A stretch of 64,000 nt of DNA from Pseudomonas koreensis (lineage in GTDB: Bacteria > Pseudomonadota > Gammaproteobacteria > Pseudomonadales > Pseudomonadaceae). Positions 44,331 to 53,820 of this stretch are shown here, piece after piece. Within the stretch, counting starts at the first letter, position 1. Every line of letters begins with the position of its first letter. The translations under genes and the position numbers were made by a program. The notes beneath the pieces are model-generated. The model made no database searches. It worked only from the letters and a program-made list of their open reading frames with translations, and was not told where the DNA came from. The stretch is from assembly GCF_012986595.1 (NCBI RefSeq), contig NZ_JAAQYM010000003.1:682001-746000 (forward strand). The letters are read 5' to 3'.

Positions 44331-45677
44331 ATGGAATCTGCCACTGAGCATCAAGGCCGCATTCTGCTGGTGGACGACGAGTCTGCCATCCTGCGAACCT
44401 TCCGTTATTGCCTCGAAGACGAAGGTTATACAGTGGCCACCGCCAACAGCGCGGCGCAGGCCGAGGCATTGCTGCAACGTCAGGTGTTCGACCTGTGCTT
44501 CCTTGATTTACGTCTGGGCGAAGACAACGGTCTTGATGTGCTGGCGCAGATGCGTGTTCAGGCGCCATGGATGCGCGTGGTGATCGTCACCGCGCACTCG
44601 GCGGTCGATACCGCCGTGGATGCGATCCAGGCGGGCGCCGCCGACTATCTGGTCAAGCCGTGCAGCCCCGATCAGTTGCGCCTGGCGACCGCCAAGCAAC
44701 TGGAAGTGCGTCAGCTCTCGGCGCGCCTGGAAGCCCTCGAAGGCGAGATCCGCAAACCCAAGGATGGCCTCGATTCTCACAGCCCGGCGATGAAAGTCGT
44801 GCTGGAAACCGCGCGTCAGGTCGCCGGTACCGACGCCAACATTCTGATCCTTGGCGAGTCCGGCACCGGTAAAGGCGAACTGGCGCGAGCCATTCACGGC
44901 TGGAGCAAGCGCGAGAAGAAATCCTGCGTGACCATCAACTGCCCGTCGTTGACCGCCGAACTGATGGAAAGCGAGCTGTTCGGCCACAGTCGCGGCGCGT
45001 TTACCGGGGCCAGCGAAAGCACCTTGGGTCGGGTCAATCAGGCGGACGGTGGCACGTTGTTTCTCGACGAGATCGGCGATTTTCCCCTGACGTTGCAACC
45101 CAAGTTGCTGCGGTTTATTCAAGACAAGGAATATGAGCGGGTAGGGGACCCAGTCACCCGCCGCGCCGATGTGCGTATTCTTGCCGCGACCAACCTCAAC
45201 CTTGAAGACATGGTGCGCGACGGTCGCTTCCGTGAGGACCTGTTGTATCGCCTGAACGTGATCACTCTGCATCTGCCGCCGCTGCGCGAGCGCGCCGAGG
45301 ACATCCTGACCCTGGCCGACCGTTTCCTCGCGCGTTTCGTCAAAGAATACGCCCGTCCGGCCCGTGGCTTCAGCGACGAGGCGCGGGAAGCGCTGCTCGG
45401 CTACCGCTGGCCGGGCAATATTCGTGAGCTGCGCAACGTGGTCGAGCGGGCGAGCATCATCTGTCCGCAGGAACGCGTGGAAATCAGCCACCTCGGCATG
45501 GCCGAACAACCGGCCAACAACGCACCCCGGGTCGGCGCGGCGCTGAGTCTGGATGAACTGGAAAAAGCCCACATCGGTGCGGTGCTGGCAACGGCCGGTA
45601 CCCTTGATCAGGCGGCCAAGACCTTGGGCATCGACGCGTCGACTCTGTATCGCAAGCGCAAGCAGTACAACCTGTGA
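44331..45677 (+). CDS. algB: Sigma-54-type response regulator AlgB
   Basis: 448-residue NtrC-family regulator: receiver domain (residues 8-125, phosphorylation site D59 in CFLDLRLGED), AAA+ domain with Walker A GESGTGKG and GAFTGA, and a C-terminal Fis-type helix-turn-helix (TLDQAAKTLGIDASTLYRKRKQ). AlgB activates alginate genes in P. aeruginosa and also controls virulence, partly independently of sigma-54. The intact GAFTGA loop seen here means sigma-54 contact is still possible. The ATG at 44331 gives the family N-terminus. kinB follows after 10 bases. Confidence 0.94.
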   Translation: MESATEHQGRILLVDDESAILRTFRYCLEDEGYTVATANSAAQAEALLQRQVFDLCFLDLRLGEDNGLDVLAQMRVQAPWMRVVIVTAHSAVDTAVDAIQAGAADYLVKPCSPDQLRLATAKQLEVRQLSARLEALEGEIRKPKDGLDSHSPAMKVVLETARQVAGTDANILILGESGTGKGELARAIHGWSKREKKSCVTINCPSLTAELMESELFGHSRGAFTGASESTLGRVNQADGGTLFLDEIGDFPLTLQPKLLRFIQDKEYERVGDPVTRRADVRILAATNLNLEDMVRDGRFREDLLYRLNVITLHLPPLRERAEDILTLADRFLARFVKEYARPARGFSDEAREALLGYRWPGNIRELRNVVERASIICPQERVEISHLGMAEQPANNAPRVGAALSLDELEKAHIGAVLATAGTLDQAAKTLGIDASTLYRKRKQYNL

Positions 45678-45687
45678 GCGCCCGACG

Positions 45688-47478
45688 ATGAAACTGGCGA
45701 TGAAGTTGCGCACGCGCTTGTTCCTGAGTATTTCTGCGCTGATCACGGTTGCTTTGCTCGGGCTGCTGCTCGGGCTGGTCAGCGTGATGCAGATGGCCGG
45801 TACTCAGGAAGCGACAATCCGCAGCAACTTCGTGACCCTGGACCTGGGGCTCAAATTGCGCCAGACCCTCGGCGACCAATTGGTGCTGATGCTGGCCGAG
45901 AAGCCCGATCCCGTCGCGTTCGAGGCGTCAAAGCAGCATTACCTGCAATTGCTTGATGAAGGTATTGCCAAGGAGGAAGAGGGCGATGGCCGGCAGTACG
46001 GATTTACCCAGGCCAAGGCCGATTATCTGAGTTTTCTGCAGGCATTCGAGCTGTCGCGTGATCCGGGCAACGTGCTCAATGGCAACAGCGATCTCAGAGA
46101 ACACTTCAACACCCTGCGCAACGGATTGATCGCCGAGCACAAGCACGCGCTGGACAACATCAACGCGGTCCAGCATGACGCCAGAGAGCGGGCGCTGCTG
46201 GTCTCGGGCCTCCTCGGTCTGGTGGGACTGGCGGTGTTGATCATCGGTTTTGTCACGGCGCATGCGATTGCCCGGCGTTTTGGCGCGCCGATCGAGGCAC
46301 TGGCACAAGCGGCGGACAACATCGGTCAGGGCAATTTCGAAGTGACCCTGCCGATTTCCTCAGCGGCGGAAATGAATCAGTTGACCAAGCGCTTCGGGCT
46401 GATGGCAGAAGCGTTGCGTGAGCATCAGGCGACCAATGTCGACGAACTGCTGGCCGGTCAACAGCGTCTGCAGGCAGTGCTCGACAGCATTGACGACGGC
46501 TTGTTGATGATCGACCGCGAAGGGCACCTGGAACACCTCAATCCGGTGGCCCAGCGGCAATTGGGCTGGGACAGCGATCGGCTGGGCCAAGGACTGGGCG
46601 CAGCGCTGCAGCGCCCGGAGCTCGATGCACAGCTGCACCTGGTACTGCGCGGCGGCACGCTGGAGCGCGCGCCGGAAGATTTGAGCATCGAAGTCGATGG
46701 TGAATCCCGTTTGCTGACGTACAGCCTGACCCCGGTCAGCCACACGCAGGGGCATATTCTCGGCGCGGTGATGGTGTTGCACGACGTCACCGAGCAGCGT
46801 GCTTTCGAGCGGGTGCGCAGTGAGTTTGTGCTGCGTGCTTCCCATGAATTGCGCACGCCGGTGACCGGCATGCACATGGCGTTCGGCCTGTTTCGCGAGC
46901 GGGCCAAGTTTCCCCCGGAATCACGCGAGGCAGACCTGCTCGACACGGTCAACGAAGAGATGCAGCGCCTAATGCAGCTGATCAACGACCTGCTCAACTT
47001 CTCGCGTTACCAGAACGGTTTGCAGAAACTCACGCTGGCGCCGTGTTCCATCGAAGACTTGCTGGAGCAGGCGCAATTGCGTTTCGCCGATTCGGCCGCG
47101 AGCAAGGGCATTGCCCTCAACGTCGAAGTGCAGGGGCCGCTGCCACGCTTGCAGGCCGATCAGGTGCAACTCGATCGGGTACTGGACAACCTCATCGACA
47201 ACGCCCTGCGCCATACCGCTCGCGACGGGCAGATCCGCCTGCAGGCGCGCCGGCATGGTGAGCGGGTGATCATCAGCGTGGAAGACAACGGCGAGGGCAT
47301 TGCCTACGGTCAGCAGGGGCGGATCTTCGAACCGTTCGTGCAGGTCGGGCGCAAGAAGGGCGGTGCCGGCCTCGGTCTGGCGCTGTGCAAGGAAATCGTC
47401 CAGTTGCACGGCGGGCGGATGGGGGTTTATTCGCGGCCGGGGCAGGGCACGCAGTTCTACATGGCGCTGGCGGTTTAG
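45688..47478 (+). CDS. kinB: Sensor histidine kinase KinB
   Basis: 596-residue inner-membrane kinase, partner of AlgB. Two transmembrane segments (about 11-36 and 168-192) bracket a periplasmic sensor helix bundle of about 130 residues. HAMP (about 193-245), PAS (about 256-370), the phosphoacceptor H386 in ASHELRTP, and HATPase_c with N box DNLIDNALRHT and G boxes DNGEG and GAGLGLALCK follow. P. aeruginosa KinB acts mainly as a phosphatase on AlgB and influences MucA degradation. Its stop codon overlaps that of the convergent EAL gene. Confidence 0.94.
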   Translation: MKLAMKLRTRLFLSISALITVALLGLLLGLVSVMQMAGTQEATIRSNFVTLDLGLKLRQTLGDQLVLMLAEKPDPVAFEASKQHYLQLLDEGIAKEEEGDGRQYGFTQAKADYLSFLQAFELSRDPGNVLNGNSDLREHFNTLRNGLIAEHKHALDNINAVQHDARERALLVSGLLGLVGLAVLIIGFVTAHAIARRFGAPIEALAQAADNIGQGNFEVTLPISSAAEMNQLTKRFGLMAEALREHQATNVDELLAGQQRLQAVLDSIDDGLLMIDREGHLEHLNPVAQRQLGWDSDRLGQGLGAALQRPELDAQLHLVLRGGTLERAPEDLSIEVDGESRLLTYSLTPVSHTQGHILGAVMVLHDVTEQRAFERVRSEFVLRASHELRTPVTGMHMAFGLFRERAKFPPESREADLLDTVNEEMQRLMQLINDLLNFSRYQNGLQKLTLAPCSIEDLLEQAQLRFADSAASKGIALNVEVQGPLPRLQADQVQLDRVLDNLIDNALRHTARDGQIRLQARRHGERVIISVEDNGEGIAYGQQGRIFEPFVQVGRKKGGAGLGLALCKEIVQLHGGRMGVYSRPGQGTQFYMALAV

Positions 47479-49091
47479 GCTTCGTCGTCGAGTCGGCGTC
47501 CGGCGAGGCGCCGGCCACGGGTGATCAGCTCAATGAACTGCACCGCACTCAAGGCTTGGGCGAATAACCAGCCCTGGCCGAATTTCACCCCTTCGCTGCT
47601 GAGAAACACGGCTTGCGCTTCATGCTCGATGCCCTCGGCAATCACTTTCAACTCCAGTGCCTGCGCCATGTGGATGATGTGCGGGGCAACGCCGCTGCTG
47701 GCGGCGTCATGCCCGAGCGCGTCGATAAACGCCTTGTCGATCTTCAGGCAGTCCACCGGCAGGGTTTGCAGGTAGGCGAGGCTGCAATAGCCGGTGCCGA
47801 AGTCATCGATCAACACTTGATGGCCGACATCGCGCAAGGCTTGCAGGTTCTCCCGTGCCACCACGACATCGATCAGCCCGCGCTCGGTGACCTCGAAGGC
47901 AATCTGCCGTGCCGCGACCCGGTGCAGGGTCAACAGCCTGGCCATGACCTGGCCGATGCGCGGCACCATCACGTCGCACGCGGCGAGGTTGACCGAGATG
48001 TACAGCTGCGGATTGGCGCGCAGCACCGGCCCCAGTTGTTCCAGCAGCCGTTGCAGGACGAAATCGGTCATCTGCCGAATCTGCCCGGTGTTTTCCGCCA
48101 AAGGAATGAACAGGTCGGGACTGGTCAGCGTGCCATCCGGACGTCGCCAGCGCAGCAGGGCTTCGGCACCCACGCAGTTGCGGCTGTCGAGGTCGAAGAT
48201 CGGTTGATACAGCACCTGCAGCTCCCCGCGACGGATCGCGCCCTGCAGCTCGGCGTCCAGCGACTGACGCTGGCGCACCAGCAAAAACACGCAGAACCCG
48301 ATAAATGCTCCCAGCAGCAGGCAGACCGGCAGCATCCACCACCAGACCGACGGAATGTGCATACCGCTACGCGGCGTGATCAGCACCAATTGGTATTCCG
48401 GGTTGTTCGTCGGCATCCGGTAGATCAGTTGTGACTGGGTCACCTGCAGGGCTTCGCGGCTCTTTGGTGGCCAGGCCTCGGCCGGTGGCCATGCCTGAGC
48501 CGTGCCGAGTACCGGAATCGCCCGTTTGCCGTGATCCAGCACCACCAGCAAGCTGCTGTCCGGCGGCAGATCGACCATGTCGGTCAAATGCCCGCGAGAG
48601 GTCGCGACGCGAAAATTACCGCGCCCGAGCATCAGCGCGGCACGGTTTTCATCAGGTTCGGTGGTGGTGTTGAGCCAGTAGCTGTAGGTCGGCCCTTTGA
48701 TGTCCGGTGCGCGAGCCACTGACAGTCCTTCCTGCCGAGGCCGGTTGGAGCAGATCCGTGAGCCGTCCATGTAGGCCGCTTCGTAGACGAAGCGATAGTT
48801 GAAGGTCACCTGTTGCAGGGTGGCGATCATTTCGTCATCGCAACTGCGCAAAGGCTGCGCCTCGAGATCATCGAGGCTTTCGCGCAACTGCCCGAACAAT
48901 TGCTCAAGACGTGCCAGGAAGCGTTCGCCCTGAGCGTTCATTTCCTGGCTCTCGTTCTGTTCGATCTGATGCACGGCGAAGAACATTCCACCGGTGATCA
49001 GCAGCGCAGCACTGAGGACAGCCGCGATCATCGCCAAAAACCAGGGGCGATAAAACCAGCTACGCAGCGTCTCTCGGGTAGCAACCATCAT
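47475..49091 (-). CDS. Membrane c-di-GMP phosphodiesterase, CSS-motif plus EAL
   Basis: 538 residues: transmembrane segment (about 17-40), a periplasmic CSS-motif domain with two cysteine positions (RSCDDEM and SRICSN) that can form a redox-sensitive disulfide, a second transmembrane segment (about 245-268), and an EAL domain (about 275-525). Catalytic motifs are intact: GAEALLRW, SVNLAA, FEVTERG, IDDFGTGYCSL, KIDKAFI and AEGIEHE. It should hydrolyse c-di-GMP. In known members DsbA/DsbB control the disulfide, and dsbA lies 4 kb away. It overlaps kinB tail to tail by four bases. Confidence 0.88.
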   Translation of the reverse strand: MMVATRETLRSWFYRPWFLAMIAAVLSAALLITGGMFFAVHQIEQNESQEMNAQGERFLARLEQLFGQLRESLDDLEAQPLRSCDDEMIATLQQVTFNYRFVYEAAYMDGSRICSNRPRQEGLSVARAPDIKGPTYSYWLNTTTEPDENRAALMLGRGNFRVATSRGHLTDMVDLPPDSSLLVVLDHGKRAIPVLGTAQAWPPAEAWPPKSREALQVTQSQLIYRMPTNNPEYQLVLITPRSGMHIPSVWWWMLPVCLLLGAFIGFCVFLLVRQRQSLDAELQGAIRRGELQVLYQPIFDLDSRNCVGAEALLRWRRPDGTLTSPDLFIPLAENTGQIRQMTDFVLQRLLEQLGPVLRANPQLYISVNLAACDVMVPRIGQVMARLLTLHRVAARQIAFEVTERGLIDVVVARENLQALRDVGHQVLIDDFGTGYCSLAYLQTLPVDCLKIDKAFIDALGHDAASSGVAPHIIHMAQALELKVIAEGIEHEAQAVFLSSEGVKFGQGWLFAQALSAVQFIELITRGRRLAGRRLDDEA

Positions 49092-49164
49092 GGAATATCC
49101 GAAGAGTTACCAATGAGTTATAGCTGCTGATTGCGGTTTCGCCCTGACCGTCGGGCGGGCGTCA

Positions 49165-49944
49165 TTATTTTGTCTGGTTGAGTACCAGCAACAACGCGGC
49201 CGTTTGCGCGTCCGGCGTACCGTCAAAGCGTGAAGGGCGGTAATGCATCTGGAACGCGGCCAGGACGTGGCGGGTTGCGACATCCAGCTCGCCGGTTTGC
49301 GGGGTGTCGTAACCGACACGCGCCAGTTGTTCCTGAAACCAGCTGATGCCTGGCAGCTCGGCGTTGAACTGCGCCTGCTGACGCGCCACCGCTTGTTCAT
49401 TGGGCCATATGCCCAAGCCTTCGGCGGCCAGGCGCTTCCACGGAAACAACGGGCCCGGGTCCAGTTTGCGCAGCGGCGCAATGTCGCTGTGGCCGATGAT
49501 ATGGCGCGGGCTGATGCCTTGGCGCTGGCTGATGTCCTTGAGCAACACGATCAGCGATTGAATCTGCGCTTCGCTGTACGGGAACCACAGGCGCCCGGTC
49601 GGGGTGTCCTTGAAGCCCGGGTTGACGATTTCGATGCCGATCGAGCTGGAGTTCAGCCAGGTACGGCCCAGCCATTGGCTCTCCCCGGCGTGCCAGGCGC
49701 GCTGGTTTTCATCCATGAGCTTGTAGATGGTGCCGCTCTTGTCGTCGCCGATCAGGTAGTGGCTGCTGACTTCGCCATGGGTCAGCAGTTGCAGCGAACG
49801 CGCGAGTGACGCGGAGGTGTAATGCACGATCACGAACTGCACGCGGCTGTCGTGGTTGGCCGAAGGATGGCTGGTGTCGTAACGCGGGCCGCTGGCACAA
49901 CCGGCCAGGACGAGCAGTGACGCGAGGAGGGTAAAAAATTTCAT
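49165..49944 (-). CDS. ampDh2: Outer-membrane N-acetylmuramoyl-L-alanine amidase AmpDh2
   Basis: 259-residue lipoprotein amidase cutting between MurNAc and the stem peptide in the periplasm. Lipobox LAGC (C16), an Amidase_2 domain with zinc ligands in VHYTS and HSDIAP, and a C-terminal peptidoglycan-binding helical domain (about 185-255). The length equals that recalled for P. aeruginosa AmpDh2 (PA5485). The ATG at 49944 gives a clean lipoprotein signal, though no clear Shine-Dalgarno sequence precedes it. It links cell-wall turnover to the nearby lysozyme-inhibitor-like gene. Confidence 0.9.
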   Translation of the reverse strand: MKFFTLLASLLVLAGCASGPRYDTSHPSANHDSRVQFVIVHYTSASLARSLQLLTHGEVSSHYLIGDDKSGTIYKLMDENQRAWHAGESQWLGRTWLNSSSIGIEIVNPGFKDTPTGRLWFPYSEAQIQSLIVLLKDISQRQGISPRHIIGHSDIAPLRKLDPGPLFPWKRLAAEGLGIWPNEQAVARQQAQFNAELPGISWFQEQLARVGYDTPQTGELDVATRHVLAAFQMHYRPSRFDGTPDAQTAALLLVLNQTK

Positions 49945-50044
49945 GGCAGGAGGCAGTACACGCAAGACAGTAATGCAACAGTGTAACGTACTGCCTTGCG
50001 TATCGACGGTCGACGGGCTGATTTAAACAAAATGGAACAATTGT

Positions 50045-52147
50045 TCAGCCCAGTTCGATCCGGTTGCGTCCACCGTTTTTAGCGCGGTACAACGCCTGAT
50101 CGGCTCTTTTAAGCACCAGATCGCTGTGTTCTCCCGGCCGAAACGATGCGAGTCCCATGGAAAGGGTGATCGTCACTCGCTCGCCCTTGAAGTGGAACGG
50201 GCAGGCTTCGATTGCGGCGCGCAGGGTCTCCAGCAGTTTGGCGCCCACGGGGGGTGTGGTCGCCGGCATCAGCAGAACGAATTCCTCACCACCAAAACGG
50301 GCAATGAAATCTGCACCGCGCAGGCGCTTGCGCAACACCGTGGCGATGATCTTCAGCACCTTGTCGCCGGCCAGATGGCCGTAGTTGTCATTGATTCGCT
50401 TGAAGTGATCGAGGTCGAGCATCGCCAGGCTCAGGGTGTTGCCGTGCTGCTGCCACTGCTTGATCTCGTGTTCGAGCCGTTCGCTCCACGCGGCGCGGTT
50501 GGGCAGGCCGGTGAGCGGGTCGATCAAGGCTTTCTGGCGTTGTTCTTCCAGGTGCTCCCGGAAGCCCAGGGCTTCCTGCTCCATGTGCGCCACGCGTTCG
50601 GCCAGGCCCTTGAGGCGTGCCGCGACTTCCTGCTCGCGGGCATCGCGCTGCTTCTGGTGCTGGTCCATGGTGCCGAGCAGGCCTTCGAGGTGGTTCTCCA
50701 GCACTTGCTTGAGGTCGTCCAGGTCGGCCGCTTCCTGCATGCTGGTCTGCAAGCCGTCGACCTGTTCGCGGATCTGCGTGTCCATCGCCCGCGCCGCCGA
50801 GCTGTTGTCGGCGTGGCCGTCGCTGGCGGCCTGCAGGTTGCTCTGGAACGCTTCGAGACGTTCGTTGAGTTGCTGCAGATAGGCTTCGAATTCGTGCTGG
50901 CCGCTGTCGGTGATCGCCAACATCAACGTGGCAAGATCGTCGAGAATCGGTAGTAGTTCGTACCAGTTCAGCCCGTTTTTCAAACGGTCGCGCATTGCCT
51001 CGGCCTGCGGTCGATGGCGCTCGGGCAGGGTCAGGTCGTCGAGCAGCCCGATCAGCGTGTCTTCGATGTGCTTGGCCACCGAGCTGTACGACGGCTCCGG
51101 CGAATCGGGCAGGGCGTAGAGAATGTCCTGTTCCGATTGCTCCGGATCGATGGCGGCCAATGCCTGGGCGATGGGTTCGGGCAGGGGCAGGCTGTCGAGG
51201 ATCAGCGGCGTGGTGCTTGGAATGTCCCCGGGATGGATCAGTTCGTCGGGGTTGAACGTCGCTGCTGTCATCGAAGCGGCTGGCGGTGCGATTGGCGCGG
51301 CCGACGGTTCGGGTACCGGCTGCGTGGGGGCGGCAGCTGTTTCGGCGAATGCCTCGACCGCGATGACCGGCGGCACGAACGAAACCACGGGTGATTCGGC
51401 CGGCGCTTGCACCTGATCAAGGATGACTTCAGGGGGCGGCGCGACAGGGGGTGCGATGACGGGCGGCGCTGGAGTCGGCTCGGCGGGAGCTGCCTGCACA
51501 GGCTGCGGCGCTGGCTCTGCGCTGGGTGTAGGTTGCGTTGGCGTTGGCGTTGGCGTTGGCGCTTGAGGTTGCTCCGCTACCGGCGCCGGCGCCGGCGCAG
51601 GTGTTGCCGGCGTCTCTTCACTGTCGCGATTGCCAAACAGACGCTGCAGAAAACCCGGGCGGTCCGGTCCGGCGGGCGTTTCCAGCTGGCTCAAGGCCTT
51701 GCCCTGCAAGCCGCTGAGCTCGCTGAGCAGCAACGGCATTTCCCGCGCCTGACCGACCCGGCTGTCGAGTTGCTTGGCGAACTTCTTCAGCGGTTGCGCG
51801 ACTTCACGCGGCAGCGGCAAGGCTTGCAGTTGGGTGACCAGCGCGGTCAACGCCGTGCTGACCTGATCGATACGGGTCTCGCGGCGCTGCTCGGAATCGA
51901 GTACGGCTTTCTCCAGGCGCGGCAGCAGGGCGGCGAGGCCGGCGTCCATGTCGTCGGTGCGCACCACGTCGCGCATCTCTTTCATGCACTGATCAACGAC
52001 TTTGTCGGTGCCTTCCGCCGCCAGGGTGCTGCGCACCAGGCCGCGACGCAGCAAGTCGAGCCTGGCGGCCCAGCGACGTTCGAGCTTGTCCTGTTGTTCG
52101 ATGCTTTTGAGGTATTTCTCTTTCCAGCGCTGGGCGTCGTCGCTCAT
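50045..52147 (-). CDS. Diguanylate cyclase with long Pro/Ala-rich linker (DgcH-like)
   Basis: 700 residues: an N-terminal helical domain (about 1-165), a low-complexity Pro/Ala/Thr-rich linker (about 180-320, coded partly by tandem hexanucleotides), a helical middle with coiled coils, and a C-terminal GGDEF domain (about 540-700). The active site is GGEEF (619-623) and the inhibitory I-site RGAD precedes it by five residues, so it should make c-di-GMP under product inhibition. No transmembrane segment. From memory PA5487 (DgcH) holds this position. The next gene starts inside its start codon (4-base overlap). Confidence 0.88.
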   Translation of the reverse strand: MSDDAQRWKEKYLKSIEQQDKLERRWAARLDLLRRGLVRSTLAAEGTDKVVDQCMKEMRDVVRTDDMDAGLAALLPRLEKAVLDSEQRRETRIDQVSTALTALVTQLQALPLPREVAQPLKKFAKQLDSRVGQAREMPLLLSELSGLQGKALSQLETPAGPDRPGFLQRLFGNRDSEETPATPAPAPAPVAEQPQAPTPTPTPTQPTPSAEPAPQPVQAAPAEPTPAPPVIAPPVAPPPEVILDQVQAPAESPVVSFVPPVIAVEAFAETAAAPTQPVPEPSAAPIAPPAASMTAATFNPDELIHPGDIPSTTPLILDSLPLPEPIAQALAAIDPEQSEQDILYALPDSPEPSYSSVAKHIEDTLIGLLDDLTLPERHRPQAEAMRDRLKNGLNWYELLPILDDLATLMLAITDSGQHEFEAYLQQLNERLEAFQSNLQAASDGHADNSSAARAMDTQIREQVDGLQTSMQEAADLDDLKQVLENHLEGLLGTMDQHQKQRDAREQEVAARLKGLAERVAHMEQEALGFREHLEEQRQKALIDPLTGLPNRAAWSERLEHEIKQWQQHGNTLSLAMLDLDHFKRINDNYGHLAGDKVLKIIATVLRKRLRGADFIARFGGEEFVLLMPATTPPVGAKLLETLRAAIEACPFHFKGERVTITLSMGLASFRPGEHSDLVLKRADQALYRAKNGGRNRIELG
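51536..51559. repeat. Tandem hexanucleotide repeat inside the GGDEF gene
   Basis: Four perfect copies of CGTTGG, coding a TP repeat on the minus strand, followed at about 51583-51600 by a CCGGCG run coding AP repeats. Because the units are six bases, copy-number change would lengthen or shorten the linker without a frameshift. Confidence 0.75.
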
Positions 52148-53022
52148 TCAGGGGTTCCGCGAGGGGCAGGACTCAACGCGGGCAATGCATCGGCCGTGAG
52201 CGAACCCGGCAGACGAATCTCTACCGCGACCGGCAGGTGATCGGAAATGGGTTGAGCCAGCACTTCGACCTTTTCCAGGGTCAGGGTCGGGCTGAGCAAA
52301 ATATGATCCAGGCAACGCTGCGGCCGCCAGCTGGGAAACGTGGCTTCCATCTGCGGGGCCAGCAGGCCGAGATCGCGTAACGGTGACTGTTGTAGCAGAT
52401 CACTGGCATGGGTGTTCATGTCACCCATCAATATCTGGTGCTTGTAGCCACTGATCAGGTCACGAATGTAGGCCAGTTGCAGGCTGCGCACTCGCGCGCC
52501 AAGCGCCAGGTGCATCATTACCACCACCAGCGCTTCCGGGCCTTCGCCGAAGCGCAGCAGGATGGCGCCGCGACCTTTCGGGCCGGGCAGCGGATGGTCT
52601 TCGATCGCCCACGGCTTCAGGCGACTGAGCACGCCATTGCTGTGCTGGGCCAGTCGGCCGAGGTTGCGATTGAGTTGTTGATACCAGTAGGGAAAGGCGC
52701 CGAGGTGCGCCAGGTGTTCGACCTGATTGACGTAGCCTGAACGCAGGCTGCCGCCATCGGCTTCCTGCAGGGCGACCAGATCGAAGTCGCCCAGCAGGTC
52801 GCCAATCTTCTGCAGATTGCTTGAGCGCCCGGTGTGCGGCAGCAGGTGCTGCCAGCTGCGGGTCAGGTAATGCCGATAGCGCTCGGTGCTGATGCCGACC
52901 TGGATATTGAAACTGAGCAAGCGCAGACGATGGTCTGCGGGCAGGCCCGTGGACTCCAGATGATGCTCGTTGACCTGCGGATCATGCAGGCCAACGATGC
53001 GTTCGGTTCCCCAGCGGCGCAT
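52144..53022 (-). CDS. Endonuclease/exonuclease/phosphatase (EEP) family protein
   Basis: 292-residue metal-dependent phosphoesterase-fold protein. The EEP motifs are present: LLSFNIQVG (N-terminal asparagine), ALQEADG (metal glutamate), MGDMNTH (D-x-N), LDHILLS and SDHLPVAVEI (catalytic D-H). No signal peptide. It may cut DNA, RNA or a phosphorylated small molecule; sequence cannot tell. Its stop overlaps the GGDEF gene start by four bases (ATGA), so the two are translated together and may be functionally linked. Confidence 0.85.
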   Translation of the reverse strand: MRRWGTERIVGLHDPQVNEHHLESTGLPADHRLRLLSFNIQVGISTERYRHYLTRSWQHLLPHTGRSSNLQKIGDLLGDFDLVALQEADGGSLRSGYVNQVEHLAHLGAFPYWYQQLNRNLGRLAQHSNGVLSRLKPWAIEDHPLPGPKGRGAILLRFGEGPEALVVVMMHLALGARVRSLQLAYIRDLISGYKHQILMGDMNTHASDLLQQSPLRDLGLLAPQMEATFPSWRPQRCLDHILLSPTLTLEKVEVLAQPISDHLPVAVEIRLPGSLTADALPALSPAPRGTPE

Positions 53023-53036
53023 GGCGGTTACCGCGC

Positions 53037-53678
53037 TTAGTTGGCGGCGGCCTTGTTGGCTGCTCGCTCTTTGGCGACCAGTTGATCAGCCAGTTTCAAG
53101 GCTTCTTCGGCACCACCGGCGGAGCCGATGTCGAAGCGGTATTTGCCGTTGACGATCATGGTTGGTACGCCAGTGATTTCATACTTCTTGGCCAGTTCAC
53201 GCGCCTTGACGATCTGGCCCTTGATGGCGAACGAATCGAAAGTGGCGAGGAATTTTTCCTTGTCCACGCCTTGGGTGGCGAGGAAATCGGCCATGTCATT
53301 CTTGTCGGTCAGCTTCTTGTGTTCTTTCTGAATGGCATTGAACACGGCGTTGTGAACCTTGTGCTCGACACCCATTGCTTCCAGGGTCAGGAACATTTGA
53401 CCGTGAGCGTCCCATGGGCCGCCGAACATGGCGGGAATACGTACGAAGTTGACGTCGGAAGGCAGTTTTTCAACCCATGGATTGATCACCGGCTCGAACG
53501 CGTAGCAGTGCGGGCAGCCATACCAGAACAGCTCGACCACTTCGATCTTGCCAGGCTCTGCCACCGGCACCGGGTTAGCCAGTTCGACGTAAGGGGCAGC
53601 CGGTGCTTCAGCGGCCTGGGCGGTCACGCCGAACAGACTGGCAGCGACGAGAGCGGCGCTGATGATCAGATTACGCAT
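53037..53678 (-). CDS. dsbA: Thiol:disulfide interchange protein DsbA
   Basis: 213-residue periplasmic oxidase that introduces disulfides into exported proteins. Signal peptide (1-22), thioredoxin fold with active site C55-P-H-C58, and cis-proline loop GVPTMIV. The ATG at 53678 is preceded by AGGAG. It is downstream of the cytochrome c genes, which need periplasmic thiol chemistry during maturation. The gap to cytochrome c4 contains a terminator and a large inverted repeat. Confidence 0.96.
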   Translation of the reverse strand: MRNLIISAALVAASLFGVTAQAAEAPAAPYVELANPVPVAEPGKIEVVELFWYGCPHCYAFEPVINPWVEKLPSDVNFVRIPAMFGGPWDAHGQMFLTLEAMGVEHKVHNAVFNAIQKEHKKLTDKNDMADFLATQGVDKEKFLATFDSFAIKGQIVKARELAKKYEITGVPTMIVNGKYRFDIGSAGGAEEALKLADQLVAKERAANKAAAN

Positions 53679-53772
53679 GCTTTACTCCTGGACAATTTTG
53701 GTCGCCTCGCGCGACCTGTTTTCAGACAGATCCTGGCGGGCATGAGTTCTGTAGTGTAACGGCAGCGGCCAC

Positions 53773-53801
53773 AAAAAAGGGCGGCCAAAGCCACCCTTTT
53801 T
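53773..53801. terminator. Bidirectional terminator-like hairpin upstream of dsbA
   Basis: AAAAAAGGGCGGC and GCCACCCTTTTT pair with one mismatch around a short loop, with A/T tails on both sides. On the minus strand it would end the cytochrome transcript 78 bases after the cc4 stop and before dsbA. Confidence 0.65.
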
Positions 53802-53820
53802 ATACTTGCTGCGACGGATT

